DNA from: Neoroseomonas oryzicola | GTDB taxonomy: Bacteria > Pseudomonadota > Alphaproteobacteria > Acetobacterales > Acetobacteraceae | Length of the DNA stretch: 64,000 nucleotides | Assembly: GCF_012163135.1 (NCBI RefSeq) | Contig: NZ_JAAVUP010000001.1 | Location: forward strand, 868,001 to 932,000 | Direction: 5' to 3' | In this document: one piece after another, positions 52,023 to 62,956 of the stretch | Layout of the letters: each line of letters starts with the position of its first letter | Position numbering within the stretch: the stretch's first letter is position 1 | Made by a program: the position numbers and the translations under genes | The notes under the pieces: model-generated | The model's input: the letters and a program-made list of their open reading frames with translations, nothing else | What the model was told of the DNA's origin: nothing | Database searches by the model: none

Positions 52023-53447
52023 TTGCCAACCATTCGAGACCGCCACGCCACCGTGCTCGACCTGCCGCTGCACCTCGAGGCCGCGGGCGGCAGCCAGTCG
52101 AGCCGCGTGCATGCGGGGCTGCGGGCGGCGATCCTCGATGGGCGGCTGGCGGCGGGGCTGCGCCTGCCGTCGAGCCGCCTCCTGGCCGAACAGCTGGGCG
52201 TGCGGCGCAACGCGGTGGTCGTCGCCTACGAATTGCTGCTGAGCGACGGCCTGGCCGAGGCGCGGGTCGGCGATGGCACCTATGTCGCCGCCCAGGTGCC
52301 GCGCGGCGCGGCCGTGCCCGATCCAGTGGCGGCGCCGGACGGCGTCCCGAAGGGCGCGCCCTTCGCGGTCGGGCGGACGACCGCCGACCCGATCCTGCTG
52401 CGCCGCTTCGCCCGCGCGCTGCGCGACCGCGTCTGGCACGCCGACGAGGCCGAACTCGGCTACGGCGATCCCCGCGGCAGCGAGGCGCTGCGCCGCGCCA
52501 TCGCCGAGCACCTCGCCGCCGCGCGCGGCATCGCCTGCGACCCGAGCCGCATCCTCATCACCAGCGGCACGCAGCAGGGGCTGCGGCTCTGTGCCGAGGC
52601 GCTGCTCCGGCGCGGCGACGAGGTGTGGATGGAGGATCCCGGCTACGTCACCGCGCGCCGGACGCTCGCCGCGCTCGGCGCGACGCTGGTGCCGGTGCCG
52701 GTGGATGCGGCCGGGATCGACGTCGCCGCGGGCCGGCAGCGCGCGCCGGGGGCGCGCCTCGCCTATGTCACGCCGTCCCACCAGTTCCCCACCGGCGTGA
52801 CGATGTCGATGGCGCGGCGCCTCGCGCTGCTCGACTGGGCGCGGGCCGAGGAAGCCTGGGTGATGGAGGACGACTACGACAGCGAGTTCCGCTTCGCCGG
52901 CCCACCGCTGACCGCGCTCGCCGGCATCGATGGCGCGGGGCGGGTGATCTACCTCGGCACCTTCTCCAAGACGCTGTTCCCCGGATTGCGCATCGGCTTC
53001 GTCGTGGTGCCGGCGACGCTGATGGACCGGGTGATGGGTGTGCGCGCGGTGTCGGACCGCTTCCCCTCCCCCATTATGGGCGGCGCGCTGGCCGAGGTGA
53101 TGGAGGGCGGCGATTTCGCCGCGCATCTGCGCCGGATGCGCACGCAATACCGCCTGGCGCGGGACCTGGTGGCGGAGGAACTGGCCCTCGCCTGCGGCCC
53201 CCACCTCGCCTTCGAACGCCCGGACCACGGCCTGCATCTGCTCGCGACCCTGCCCGAAGGGCTGCCCCCCGGCACGGCCAGGCGGATCCAGGCGGAGGCC
53301 GGCGTCGAGGGCTGGCTGCTGTCCGACCTGCGCCTGCGGCCCGAGGGCCCGGACGGCTTCGTCATCGGCTATTCGGGCCATGCGCCCGCCGCGCTGCGCG
53401 ACGCCGCCCGGCGGCTGGGTGCCGCGATCCGCCGCCACTGCGCCTGA
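52023..53447 (+). CDS. MocR/PdxR-type GntR-family transcriptional regulator
   Basis: A regulator of 474 residues fusing a GntR winged helix (SRVHAGLRAAILDGRLAAGLRLPSSRLLAEQLGVRRNAVVVAYELLLSDGLAEARVGDGTYV) to a class-I aminotransferase-like domain that binds PLP; the lysine is in LGTFSKTLFPGLRIGF. Starts are TTG in this region: TTG 52023 has GGAG seven bases upstream and is preferred over TTG 51990, which overlaps the operator. PdxR members control pyridoxal-phosphate supply; the divergent PNPOx-family gene supports such a role. The spacing between DNA and effector domains is normal. Confidence 0.88.
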   Translation: MPTIRDRHATVLDLPLHLEAAGGSQSSRVHAGLRAAILDGRLAAGLRLPSSRLLAEQLGVRRNAVVVAYELLLSDGLAEARVGDGTYVAAQVPRGAAVPDPVAAPDGVPKGAPFAVGRTTADPILLRRFARALRDRVWHADEAELGYGDPRGSEALRRAIAEHLAAARGIACDPSRILITSGTQQGLRLCAEALLRRGDEVWMEDPGYVTARRTLAALGATLVPVPVDAAGIDVAAGRQRAPGARLAYVTPSHQFPTGVTMSMARRLALLDWARAEEAWVMEDDYDSEFRFAGPPLTALAGIDGAGRVIYLGTFSKTLFPGLRIGFVVVPATLMDRVMGVRAVSDRFPSPIMGGALAEVMEGGDFAAHLRRMRTQYRLARDLVAEELALACGPHLAFERPDHGLHLLATLPEGLPPGTARRIQAEAGVEGWLLSDLRLRPEGPDGFVIGYSGHAPAALRDAARRLGAAIRRHCA

Positions 53448-53518
53448 CCCGCCCGCCCTTGCCAGGAGGCGCGCAAAGGGCTTCAAGGCGCGCCCTCCTG
53501 CTGCCGGACACTCCTTTC

Positions 53519-54766
53519 ATGCGCCCCGCGATCGGCATCGATTTCGGCACGACGAACAGCGTGGTCGCGATGGCGCGGCCCGATGGATCGGTCGTGACGC
53601 TGCGCCATCCGACGGGCGAGGTGTTCCGCTCGGTGCTCTGCTTCTGGGCCGGGGAGGATGGCCGCCCGCGCCACGCCGCCGGGCCCGAGGCGATCGAGGC
53701 CTATCTCGACGATCCGCTCGCCAGCCGGCTGATCATGTCGATGAAGAGCTACCTGGCGCAGGGCAGCTTCACCGAGACGCGCATCCTCGGCCGGTCCTGG
53801 TCGCTCGAATCCCTGATCGGGCTGTTCCTGCGCACGCTGCTCGCGCCGTTCCGCGACGAGATCGACGCCGCGGAGGTGACGGTCGGCCGCCCGGTGCGTT
53901 TCGTCGCGCAACGCGACGACGGCGTCCTGGCCGAAACCCGGCTGCGCGGCGCCTTCGCCGCGGCGGGGCTCGCGACGGTCGCGGTCGGGCTCGAGCCTGC
54001 GGCGGCCGGGCATCGCTTCGCGCAGGACCTCGATCGCGCGGCGACGGTGCTGGTGGCGGATTTCGGCGGCGGCACCAGCGACTTCTCGGTGATGCGCTTC
54101 GATCCCGGCCCGCCGCGGCGCGTCACCGCACTGGGCCATTCGGGCGTCGGCATCGCGGGCGACGCCTTCGACTACCGGATCATCGACCACGTGGTCTCGC
54201 CGCGCCTCGGTAAGGGAACCGGCTACAGCGTGATGGGCGGGGAGATGCTGCCGGTCCCACCCGCCTGGTTCACCAGCTTCGCGCGCTGGAACCAGCTGTC
54301 GATGATGCGCGCGCCCCGCACGCTGCGCGACATCGCCGAGGTCGCGCGCACCGCCGAGCACCCCGAGCGCCTGCAGCATCTGGTCCGGCTGATCGAGGAA
54401 GAGGCGGGATACGCGCTGTATCGCGCCGTCGCCGGCGTGAAGGCGGCGCTGTCGGCCGAGGAGACGGCGGTGCTCGACTTCGCGCATGGCGACTTCGCGC
54501 TGCGCGCCGGCATCGCGCGGACCGATTTCGAGGCCTGGATCGCGCCGGAGCTGACGCGGATCGCCGCGGCGGTGGATGCGGCGCTCGCCGATGCGGGGAT
54601 GTCGGCGGAGGCGGTCGACCGGGTCTTCCTCACCGGCGGGACCTCGCTGGTGCCGGCGGTGCGGCGGATCTTCACCGAACGCTTCGGGGCGGCGCGCGTC
54701 GTCTCGGGGGGCGAGTTCGTCTCGGTCGCCGAGGGGCTGGCGCTGATGGCGCGTGGCGCGGGCTGA
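53519..54766 (+). CDS. yegD: Hsp70-family protein (YegD-like)
   Basis: A 415-residue actin-like ATPase of the Hsp70 superfamily. Phosphate 1 motif GIDFGTTNSVVAMA is at the N-terminus, phosphate 2 is LVADFGGGTSDFSV, and the adenosine motif FLTGGTSLVPAVRRIF is near the C-terminus. The substrate-binding domain of DnaK is absent, as in YegD, so it is not a normal chaperone. It follows the regulator gene by about 70 bases on the same strand. Its function in the family is poorly known. Confidence 0.9.
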   Translation: MRPAIGIDFGTTNSVVAMARPDGSVVTLRHPTGEVFRSVLCFWAGEDGRPRHAAGPEAIEAYLDDPLASRLIMSMKSYLAQGSFTETRILGRSWSLESLIGLFLRTLLAPFRDEIDAAEVTVGRPVRFVAQRDDGVLAETRLRGAFAAAGLATVAVGLEPAAAGHRFAQDLDRAATVLVADFGGGTSDFSVMRFDPGPPRRVTALGHSGVGIAGDAFDYRIIDHVVSPRLGKGTGYSVMGGEMLPVPPAWFTSFARWNQLSMMRAPRTLRDIAEVARTAEHPERLQHLVRLIEEEAGYALYRAVAGVKAALSAEETAVLDFAHGDFALRAGIARTDFEAWIAPELTRIAAAVDAALADAGMSAEAVDRVFLTGGTSLVPAVRRIFTERFGAARVVSGGEFVSVAEGLALMARGAG

Positions 54767-54828
54767 AACGCTTGGCAGCCGCGCGCGGCTGTCCTAACCC
54801 CCTGCGCGACTTCAGACGAGTGACACCG

Positions 54829-55074
54829 ATGACCGACACGCTTCCCGACCGCCTTTCCACCGATCCGGCCAGCCCCTACTTCAACGAGGAGCTTCTGCAG
54901 CGCGGCATCGGCATCCGCTTCCGCGGGCAGGAGAAGACCAATGTCGAGGAATACTGCGTCTCGGAAGGCTGGGTGCGCGTCAGCATGGGCAAGAGCGTGG
55001 ACCGCAAGGGCCGGCCGCTGACGCTGAAGCTGACCGGCACGGTCGAGCCCTATCTGCGCGACGAGCCGAAATAG
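54829..55074 (+). CDS. DUF3297-family protein
   Basis: An 81-residue small protein matching DUF3297 from end to end: DRLSTDPASPYFNEELLQRGIGIRFRG, TNVEEYCVSEGWVRVSMGKSVDRKGRPLTLKLTGTVEPYL. It has no signal or membrane segment, so it is cytoplasmic. The function of the family is unknown. The ATG at 54829 starts the conserved part; an upstream in-frame start adds residues unlike the family. It follows yegD by 62 bases. Confidence 0.88.
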   Translation: MTDTLPDRLSTDPASPYFNEELLQRGIGIRFRGQEKTNVEEYCVSEGWVRVSMGKSVDRKGRPLTLKLTGTVEPYLRDEPK

Positions 55075-55182
55075 GCCCCCGGACGCACGATGGGCCGGGC
55101 ACCCCCCCGGGGCCCGGCCCATTGCGGTCGCAGTCACGACGAGCCCCTTGGTCCGGCCGGTCCCCTACCGGCCGGGAGGTCG

Positions 55183-55473
55183 TCACATATCCTGCGACTT
55201 GTAGAGCGTGAGGCCACCGAGCGCCGTCGTGATGGTGCCCAATGTGGCCATGACCAGGGCCACGACGCGCGGATCGAGGGTCGGCAGGCCGCCGGGCAGC
55301 TGGATCACCGAGGCGGTGGTGAAGATCCCGACATAGGCCGCGGCGGCGACAGCGCCGAAGCCGAGGACCAGCGCGATCATCCCGAGGGCGACGGCTGCCC
55401 GCCCTTCGGGCGACAGGCCATAGCTATACGACTCAGGGATGGCCGGGCGGCCCGGAAGCATCTGTTCGCGCAT
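55183..55473 (-). CDS. Small membrane protein of unknown function
   Basis: A 96-residue protein from MREQMLPGRPAIPESYSYGLSPEGRAAV, with two clear hydrophobic helices (VALGMIALVLGFGAVAAAAYVGIF and ALVMATLGTITTALGGLTLYK). A start 69 bases further upstream would add an unlikely cysteine-rich segment; the ATG at 55473 follows GGGGG. It is not recognised. It is transcribed out of the AT-rich island just upstream, which could hold its promoter. Confidence 0.6.
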   Translation of the reverse strand: MREQMLPGRPAIPESYSYGLSPEGRAAVALGMIALVLGFGAVAAAAYVGIFTTASVIQLPGGLPTLDPRVVALVMATLGTITTALGGLTLYKSQDM

Positions 55474-55834
55474 TTTGCACCCCCAGATCACAATCGACAC
55501 GAGCATAAGAACACGAGAGCGTGATGGTTTGCAATCCTTCAATCATTCTTATTATTGAGACATTCTTGACGATACGCTATATCTGGTAGTTATCTTCCGT
55601 TATAAGGCACCATATATTGAATAACGCTGATTTCACGCTGCGTCGCAATTTACGAGACACGCGAGACGCCCAGGCCGACGGTTGTCGCGGGCCCGCTGGG
55701 GCGTCCCCGGCCCCGCGTGCGGCCCGGCCTACGCGCGCAACCGGCCTGCGGCAATCGTCATGCGGGTGGCCGGGCCTGCCCACAACCGGGGCGCGGCCCG
55801 GCAGGCCGCAGCGCCACTCCGGGCGGCGCCGGTC
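55474..55834. other. Gene-free stretch with an AT-rich island
   Basis: No supported gene lies here. The left part (about 55500-55660) is strikingly AT-rich: counted over 55541-55620, only 26 of 80 bases are G or C, against about 70% for the surroundings. It would suit a strong promoter for the minus-strand membrane protein; no single promoter stands out. The right part (55680-55834) is GC-rich and includes a hairpin with an 8 bp stem (GCCGGGCC / GGCCCGGC, 55769-55802) 33 bases past the aminotransferase stop, which may help end that transcript. Confidence 0.6.
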
Positions 55835-57028
55835 TCAGCCGGCCGCGGCCCTCGACGCCGCGCCGCGCCCGGCGAGCCAGCGCTCCATGCGCGCCAGCGC
55901 CTCGTCCAGCAGCGCATCGCCCTTGCAGAAGGCGAAGCGGGCGTAGTGGTTCGGCGCGTTCTCGCTCGCATAGAAGGCGGTGACCGGGATGGCGGTCACC
56001 TTCGCCTCCTCGGTCAGCGTGCGGCAGAAGGACACGTCGTCGCCGTTCCAGCCCAGCGGGCGGACATCGGTGGTGATGAAGTAGGTGCCCTTGGTCTCGA
56101 GGACGCCGAAGCCAAGCCGCTCCAGCCCCGCCGCGAGCCGGTCGCGCTTCTGCTGCAGGTGGGTCGACAGCCCCTCGAAATAGGCGTCGTCCTTGACCAG
56201 GCCGACGGCGACCCCGCGCTGCAGGTTGGGCGGCGTGGTGAAGGTCAGGTTCTGGTGCGCCTTGGCGACATTGGGCGCGAGCGTGCGGTCGCAGGTGATG
56301 TAGCCGACCTTCCAGCCGGTCAGGCTGAAGGTCTTGCCGGCGGAACCGATGCGCATGCAGCGCTCGCGCATCCCCGGCAGCGTCATCAGCGGGATGTGCT
56401 TCCAGCCGTCGAAGGTCAGGTGCTCGTACACCTCGTCGCAGATCGCGTAGCAGTCGTGGCGGGCGATCAGGTCGGCGATGAAGGCGAGCTCGGCGGCGGT
56501 GAACACCTTGCCGGTCGGGTTCATCGGCGTGTTGAACAGGATCGCCTTGGTCTTCGGGCCGAAGGCGGCGGCCAGTTCCGCGCGCGGCAGTTCCCAGTTC
56601 GGCGGCGACAGGCGCACCAGCTTCGGCACCGCACCGAGCAGCTTCACCACCGGAAGATAGGTGTCGTAGAGCGGCTCGATCAGCACGCATTCGTCGCCGG
56701 GGTTCAGCACCGCCATCAGGCAGGCGGTGATCGCTTCCGTGGCGCCGGACGTGACGACGACCTCGGCATTCGGGTCGACCTCGAGGCCATAGAAGCGCCC
56801 GTTGTGTGCGGCGACGGCGTTGCGCAGCTCCGGCACGCCGGTCATCGGCGGATACTGGTTGCGCCCGTCGAGCAGCGCGTCGGCCGCGGCACGGACCACG
56901 TCCTCGGGGCCATCGTAGTCCGGGAAGCCCTGGCCGAGGTTGATCGCCTGGTGCTGGTTCGCCAGCGCCGACATGACGGTGAAGATCGTGGTGCCGGTGG
57001 CGGAAAGAAGGGCGTTCTGCGGGCGCAT
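55835..57028 (-). CDS. Class I/II aminotransferase (methionine aminotransferase/KAT-like)
   Basis: A 397-residue PLP enzyme. GQGFPDYDGPEDVVRAAADALLDGRNQYPPMTG is typical of the methionine/kynurenine aminotransferase branch (YbdL-like). The PLP lysine is Lys232 in GSAGKTFSLTGWKVGY, with NTPMNPTGKVF and CDEVYEHLTFDG upstream. It transfers amino groups from methionine or aromatic amino acids to 2-oxo acids, in the cytoplasm. The ATG is 30 bases from a less likely upstream frame. It is divergent from glnB across a 313-base region. Confidence 0.9.
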   Translation of the reverse strand: MRPQNALLSATGTTIFTVMSALANQHQAINLGQGFPDYDGPEDVVRAAADALLDGRNQYPPMTGVPELRNAVAAHNGRFYGLEVDPNAEVVVTSGATEAITACLMAVLNPGDECVLIEPLYDTYLPVVKLLGAVPKLVRLSPPNWELPRAELAAAFGPKTKAILFNTPMNPTGKVFTAAELAFIADLIARHDCYAICDEVYEHLTFDGWKHIPLMTLPGMRERCMRIGSAGKTFSLTGWKVGYITCDRTLAPNVAKAHQNLTFTTPPNLQRGVAVGLVKDDAYFEGLSTHLQQKRDRLAAGLERLGFGVLETKGTYFITTDVRPLGWNGDDVSFCRTLTEEAKVTAIPVTAFYASENAPNHYARFAFCKGDALLDEALARMERWLAGRGAASRAAAG

Positions 57029-57680
<652 letters not shown>

Positions 57681-57692
57681 CCCAGGTGGTCA

Positions 57693-57721
57693 CGCCGCCC
57701 CTTCCTCGGTGAGGGGCGGTG
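57693..57721 (+). promoter_or_regulatory. Hairpin in the glnB-glnA spacer
   Basis: A 10 bp stem (CGCCGCCCCT / AGGGGCGGTG, with one G-T pair) and nine-base loop begins 13 bases after the glnB stop. It can compete with an inner CCTC/GAGG pairing. It could attenuate readthrough from glnB into glnA, which usually has its own promoter. Confidence 0.4.
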
Positions 57722-57773
57722 CCAGGCCCGCGCGGCGCGCCAGGCGCCCGCCAGGCCGGAACGATCCTTGCAA

Positions 57774-57791
57774 GCCGGCGGAGACGCCGGC
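57774..57791 (+). promoter_or_regulatory. GNRA-loop hairpin upstream of glnA
   Basis: A 7 bp perfect stem (GCCGGCG / CGCCGGC) with GAGA loop lies about 95 bases before the glnA start. The tetraloop type favours an RNA element over a DNA operator. Confidence 0.35.
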
Positions 57792-57886
57792 AGGCCAGGG
57801 AGCCGGGCCACGCCGCGGGGCACCGAAGCCGCGGCGCGGGTAACAGGATTCGGGGTTTTCGCAGTCAGGGAACAGGACCGCACATC

Positions 57887-59323
<1,437 letters not shown>

Positions 59324-59349
59324 TCCCTTCCGGATCGGACGCGCAAGGG

Positions 59350-59374
59350 AGGCCCCGCGCATCGCGCGGGGCCT
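59350..59374 (+). terminator. glnA terminator
   Basis: An 11 bp perfect GC-rich stem (AGGCCCCGCGC / GCGCGGGGCCT) with a three-base loop is followed by TTCTGCGTT, 27 bases past the glnA stop. It is the most convincing Rho-independent terminator in the window. Confidence 0.75.
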
Positions 59375-59491
59375 TCTGCGTTCGGGGGGGTGTGAAACGG
59401 GTCAGGCCACGTCGGGGCGCGTGATCGATGTCGCTTGAACCGGGGCGGCCAGGCGACGAAACATCCCCGCCGTCGCCACCGGAACTGCGCC

Positions 59492-60199
59492 ATGCCCGCG
59501 AACAAGTACATCACCAGGAACGGCACCATCAGCATCGTCGGCATCACCGATGCCGGCGCGAGCTGGAACTATCCCCCCGACATGCCGAGCGACCCGCGCT
59601 GGCAGAAATGGCCGACGCAGGTGACGGTCCCGGCCTCCTTCCGCGGCTCCGGACGGCCGGTCAACGTCGTCACCTGCTTCGAGGAAGCGCTGGCGAAGGT
59701 CTACAGGGCCATCGAGGACCCGAGGACCCGGACGCAGTGCGACGCCTACTTCCTCGAGCTCGGCAAGGCGCGATCCGAGCGGATGCGCCGGTCCCTGACG
59801 GACCTCCTGGGCTACAAGCTCATCTTCTTCCGCAACGGCTCGGCGAACCCGGCCGACGATTTCAGGGCGACCAGCGGCCAGGCGGCGGTGGTGATGGGCG
59901 AGGTCCTCTCCTCCAACAACGTCGCGGGCAACGCCATCATCACCATTTCGGCCTATGCGGCGCGCTCGCCGGTCTCCCTTGCCGCGACGATCATCCACGA
60001 ACTCGCCCATGTCGCCGGCGCGCCGGGCCGGCCGGCCGATGGCGACTGGACGCGGATGAACCAGGAAGCGCGAGCCCCCTATTTCGGCGCCGAGAACGCG
60101 CTCAAGAAGTGCGGCTGCACGCAGCAGCACGATCCCGCCATCTACGGCGAGATCCTCGACCGCTTCCAGCGCCGGATGAAGATCAGCGGCCTCGCCTGA
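59492..60199 (+). CDS. Unrecognised protein with HExxH zinc-protease motif
   Basis: A 235-residue protein not recognised by family. An HELAHVAGAP motif lies in a helix after two hydrophobic strands (VSLAATIIHELAH at about residues 160-172), and a following GDWTRMNQEARAPYFGAENALKKCGC region may hold a third metal ligand. The first part is rich in beta strands, with NGTISIVGITDAGASWNYP and a cluster of short charged helices in the middle. No signal peptide or membrane segment is seen. It is probably a metallopeptidase or a related hydrolase. It follows the glnA terminator and overlaps the convergent lipoprotein gene by 17 bases at the 3' end. Confidence 0.7.
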   Translation: MPANKYITRNGTISIVGITDAGASWNYPPDMPSDPRWQKWPTQVTVPASFRGSGRPVNVVTCFEEALAKVYRAIEDPRTRTQCDAYFLELGKARSERMRRSLTDLLGYKLIFFRNGSANPADDFRATSGQAAVVMGEVLSSNNVAGNAIITISAYAARSPVSLAATIIHELAHVAGAPGRPADGDWTRMNQEARAPYFGAENALKKCGCTQQHDPAIYGEILDRFQRRMKISGLA

Positions 60200-61016
60200 G
60201 CCGCGCCGGCGCCGGCTGCGTGCCGGGAACGAAGCGCAGCGAGGCGAAGTAGCGTTCCGTCAGCGCCGCCCATTCGACGCTGCGCGGATCGGCCTGCGGA
60301 TCCTGCGCGAAGCGCCGCTCGCTCGCGCGCAGCACGGCGAAGCCGGGCATGTTGGCCGGTGCGAGGCAGTAGCGGCTGGTCGACGTCATGCGCAGCACCG
60401 TCCCGGCGGGGAAGCTCGGATGGTCGCGTTCCTCGTAGACGATGCGCGTCGGGATGCAGCTGCTCCCGTTCTCCGCGGCGCCGACCTGGGCTTCGATGAC
60501 TCGCAGTTGCGGCCCCTGTTCGACCGGCAGCAGGCGCTGGCGGCCGGGGGGAGTCTCCTCCCCGGCCATGCCCGCGCGGAGATCCGAGTCGAGCGCCGCG
60601 CGCAGCGCCGCCAGGTTCCGCAACGTCGATGGCGGCACCTGCTCCGGCCCGAAACGCGCCGCCGCGAGGGAGAGCGTGTGCGCGAGCTCCGAAGCCGTCG
60701 GCATCCGCCCTTCCGTGCGCAGCGCGACGGCCGGAGCGAAGCGGAGGAACATCGCGCCCGCCGGCGGCTCGGCGCGCTCGCACCAGTCGGGGCCTGGCAG
60801 CGTCACCTCGGCGCTGCCCGAGGGTCCGCCGACGCTGCGCTTGGCATCCGCATCGGCGATGAAGGTGCCGCCCATGTAGGTGCAGCGCTCGGCGACCTCC
60901 TGCTGCGCCTGGGCGAGCGGCACCGGCCGCAGCCCCGTCTCCTCCGCCGCGCAGCCCGCCAGGCCAAGGCACAGGACGAGCCGGCGCCACCCCGCGGCGG
61001 CGCGGAACCCCTTCAT
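60183..61016 (-). CDS. Putative lipoprotein of unknown function
   Basis: A 277-residue protein with a type II signal: RLVLCLGLAGCAAEE, where the cysteine of the lipobox LAGC would be lipidated. It therefore probably sits in the outer membrane or periplasm. The mature part has six further cysteines (in CTYMGG, WCERAE, SSCIP, RYCLAP and others), enough for two or three disulfides, and a repeated pattern of short strands; no known domain is recognised. MKGFRAAAGWRR at 61016 is preferred to a GTG nine bases upstream. It lies downstream of the class-V aminotransferase. Confidence 0.65.
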   Translation of the reverse strand: MKGFRAAAGWRRLVLCLGLAGCAAEETGLRPVPLAQAQQEVAERCTYMGGTFIADADAKRSVGGPSGSAEVTLPGPDWCERAEPPAGAMFLRFAPAVALRTEGRMPTASELAHTLSLAAARFGPEQVPPSTLRNLAALRAALDSDLRAGMAGEETPPGRQRLLPVEQGPQLRVIEAQVGAAENGSSCIPTRIVYEERDHPSFPAGTVLRMTSTSRYCLAPANMPGFAVLRASERRFAQDPQADPRSVEWAALTERYFASLRFVPGTQPAPARLRRGR

Positions 61017-61029
61017 CGCGCGCACCGCG

Positions 61030-62184
61030 TCAGGCCGCGCGCTTCACGACGCGGGCGAAGGCGGCGACGAAGCGGTCGACATCCTCCTCGTCGTTGTAGA
61101 CATGCGGGCTGATCCGCAGTCGCCCGAGCCGCGGCGCGGCATAGGCACCCTGCGCGCCGAGCGCCTCCGCAAGGCCTGCCGGCATGCCGCCGGCGAAGGA
61201 CACGCACAGCACATGCGGCGCGCGCAGGCTGCGCTTCGGCAGCAGCGCGCCGGCGGCGGCGAGACCGTCCTCGAGCCGCGCGGTCAGCATCGCGCAGCGC
61301 TCGGCGATCGCGGGCTGCGTCCAGCCGGCCATCATCTCGAGGCCGACGGCTGCCATCTCGAGCCCGACGAAATGGTCGCGTTCCCCCATGTCGTAGCGGC
61401 GCGCGGAATCGACGTAGGACAGGTCGGCGAAATACGGCACGCGCTCGGCCGCCACGCCCTTGCGGCCGAAGGCGGTCTGTTCGAGCGGCACACCGCGCTG
61501 CCAGCGCTTCGCGACATAGGCGAACGCGCGGCCATAGGGGCCGAGCACCCATTTGTAGGTCGGGAAGATCAGGAAATCCGGGTCGATGCGCTTCACGTCG
61601 AGGTCCATCATCCCCGCGCCATGCGTCGCATCGATCAGCAGCGCCGCGCCCTTCGCCTTCAGCGCCGCGGCGATGCGATCCATGTCGAGCGCCGAGCCGT
61701 CCGACCAGTGCACGTTGGAGATGGAGGCGAGCGAGACCGGCGCGCCGGGCTTCGCGATCGCGGCTTCCACCGCGGCGGTCCAGTCGCCATCGGACGGCCG
61801 CTTCACGGTGTCGACCGTGAAGCCCTGGGCAGGCGCGCGCACCATCCATTCCAGCACCGGGGAGGAATGGTCGTCCTCGAGCACCACCACGCGGCTGCCG
61901 GCCGGCGGGGCGAAGACCTTGGCCGCGGATGCGACGCCGTAGCCGACCGAGGAGACCACCGCGACATCCTCCGCCGCGGCGCCGATCAGCGCGGCGGCGG
62001 CCGCACGGGCACGCTCGATCACCCGGCCCGGCAGCGCGGGATCGATCTCCCAGGGGCGGCCCTTGCGGCCGACGCCCATGCGACCGGCCTCCTGCACCGC
62101 GAGCGGCAGCGGCGACCAGGCGGCGGCGTTGAGGTAGGCGACCTCGCGCGGCAGGTCGAAGAGATGGCGCTGGGAGGGCAGCAT
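61030..62184 (-). CDS. Class V aminotransferase (cysteine desulfurase/kynureninase-like fold)
   Basis: A 384-residue PLP enzyme of aminotransferase class V. YLNAAAWSPLPLAVQEAG starts the fold, ASISNVHWSDGSALDMDRI and LIDATHGAGMMDLDVKRIDPDF carry PLP-binding residues, and the Schiff-base lysine is in LIFPTYKWVLGPYG. It looks closest to the selenocysteine-lyase-like or isopenicillin-N-epimerase-like members, not to SufS. It ends with a conserved RLRISPHVYNDEEDVDRFVAAF. The start has a GGGAGG site. Its substrate is unknown. Confidence 0.87.
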   Translation of the reverse strand: MLPSQRHLFDLPREVAYLNAAAWSPLPLAVQEAGRMGVGRKGRPWEIDPALPGRVIERARAAAAALIGAAAEDVAVVSSVGYGVASAAKVFAPPAGSRVVVLEDDHSSPVLEWMVRAPAQGFTVDTVKRPSDGDWTAAVEAAIAKPGAPVSLASISNVHWSDGSALDMDRIAAALKAKGAALLIDATHGAGMMDLDVKRIDPDFLIFPTYKWVLGPYGRAFAYVAKRWQRGVPLEQTAFGRKGVAAERVPYFADLSYVDSARRYDMGERDHFVGLEMAAVGLEMMAGWTQPAIAERCAMLTARLEDGLAAAGALLPKRSLRAPHVLCVSFAGGMPAGLAEALGAQGAYAAPRLGRLRISPHVYNDEEDVDRFVAAFARVVKRAA

Positions 62185-62469
62185 CGGACGGTTCCTCGGC
62201 CTAGGACGGGGAAAGCCTAGGGCATGGTTTCATTCCCGCGAAATCCCCCGGTTAACCTCGGCGGACGGGGCCCCTCGACCGCAGAAGGGCTTACGCGGTG
62301 CGGCTGCCCGCAGATCGCAGCGAATGTTGCGGCGGCGGTGCGGATTTCATTCCTCGTTAGCCGAATCGGGCGCAGTTCCGATCCCGCCGCGCGGTCGCGC
62401 CGGCCCCGCGCCGCCCCTCCGGCCGGGCCCCGCGACGGCGGCGGCAGCGACGGCAATGAGGAAGACAGG

Positions 62470-62853
62470 ATGTCCCAGCACCACCCCCAGCCCGGCACCT
62501 GCGAGGCCGAGGCGCAGCAGGATCCCGCGCAGCTCGAATTCGACGGCCAGGCCGGCGCCGCCCTGCACCGCCGGCGACGCGGCCTGGGCCTGACCGCGAC
62601 CGAAGTGGCGCGCCGCGTCGGCATTTCCCAGCGCCGCATGGCGCGGCTGGAACTCGGGCTCGAGCCGCTGACGCTGCGCCTTGCCATCGGCCTCGGCGTG
62701 GCGCTCGGCATGCCGGCGGGCTGGTTCCTGCGCCTCGATGCCGCCGCGCTGCCCGAGGCGATCGGCATCGCGCTGGACGAGGCGCAGTCCCACTGGGCGC
62801 AGGCGCTCGCGATGCGCCTGGCCGAGGCAGGCGCGGCGGGGATGCAACACTAG
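62470..62853 (+). CDS. Helix-turn-helix (XRE-like) DNA-binding protein
   Basis: A 127-residue protein. After an acidic, glutamine-rich N-terminal tail of about 30 residues, the HTH is GAALHRRRRGLGLTATEVARRVGISQRRMARLELGLEPLTLRLAIGLGVALG, in which TATEVARRVGISQRRMARLE is the recognition pair. The C-terminal 35 residues are alanine-rich and probably helical. The longer reading from 62224 covers an unlikely low-complexity segment, and the ATG at 62470 follows AGGA. Targets are unknown; it precedes the purine permease gene by about 100 bases and may regulate it. Confidence 0.75.
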   Translation: MSQHHPQPGTCEAEAQQDPAQLEFDGQAGAALHRRRRGLGLTATEVARRVGISQRRMARLELGLEPLTLRLAIGLGVALGMPAGWFLRLDAAALPEAIGIALDEAQSHWAQALAMRLAEAGAAGMQH

Positions 62854-62956
62854 GCCGCCAAGTGCCGGGCCCGTCGCGGCCCGGCCTCGCACCCCGGCGA
62901 TCTCCGGGCGATTCGCGGCGTAGCCTTGGGGCGAAACCCTCACGGAGGTCCCCCGC

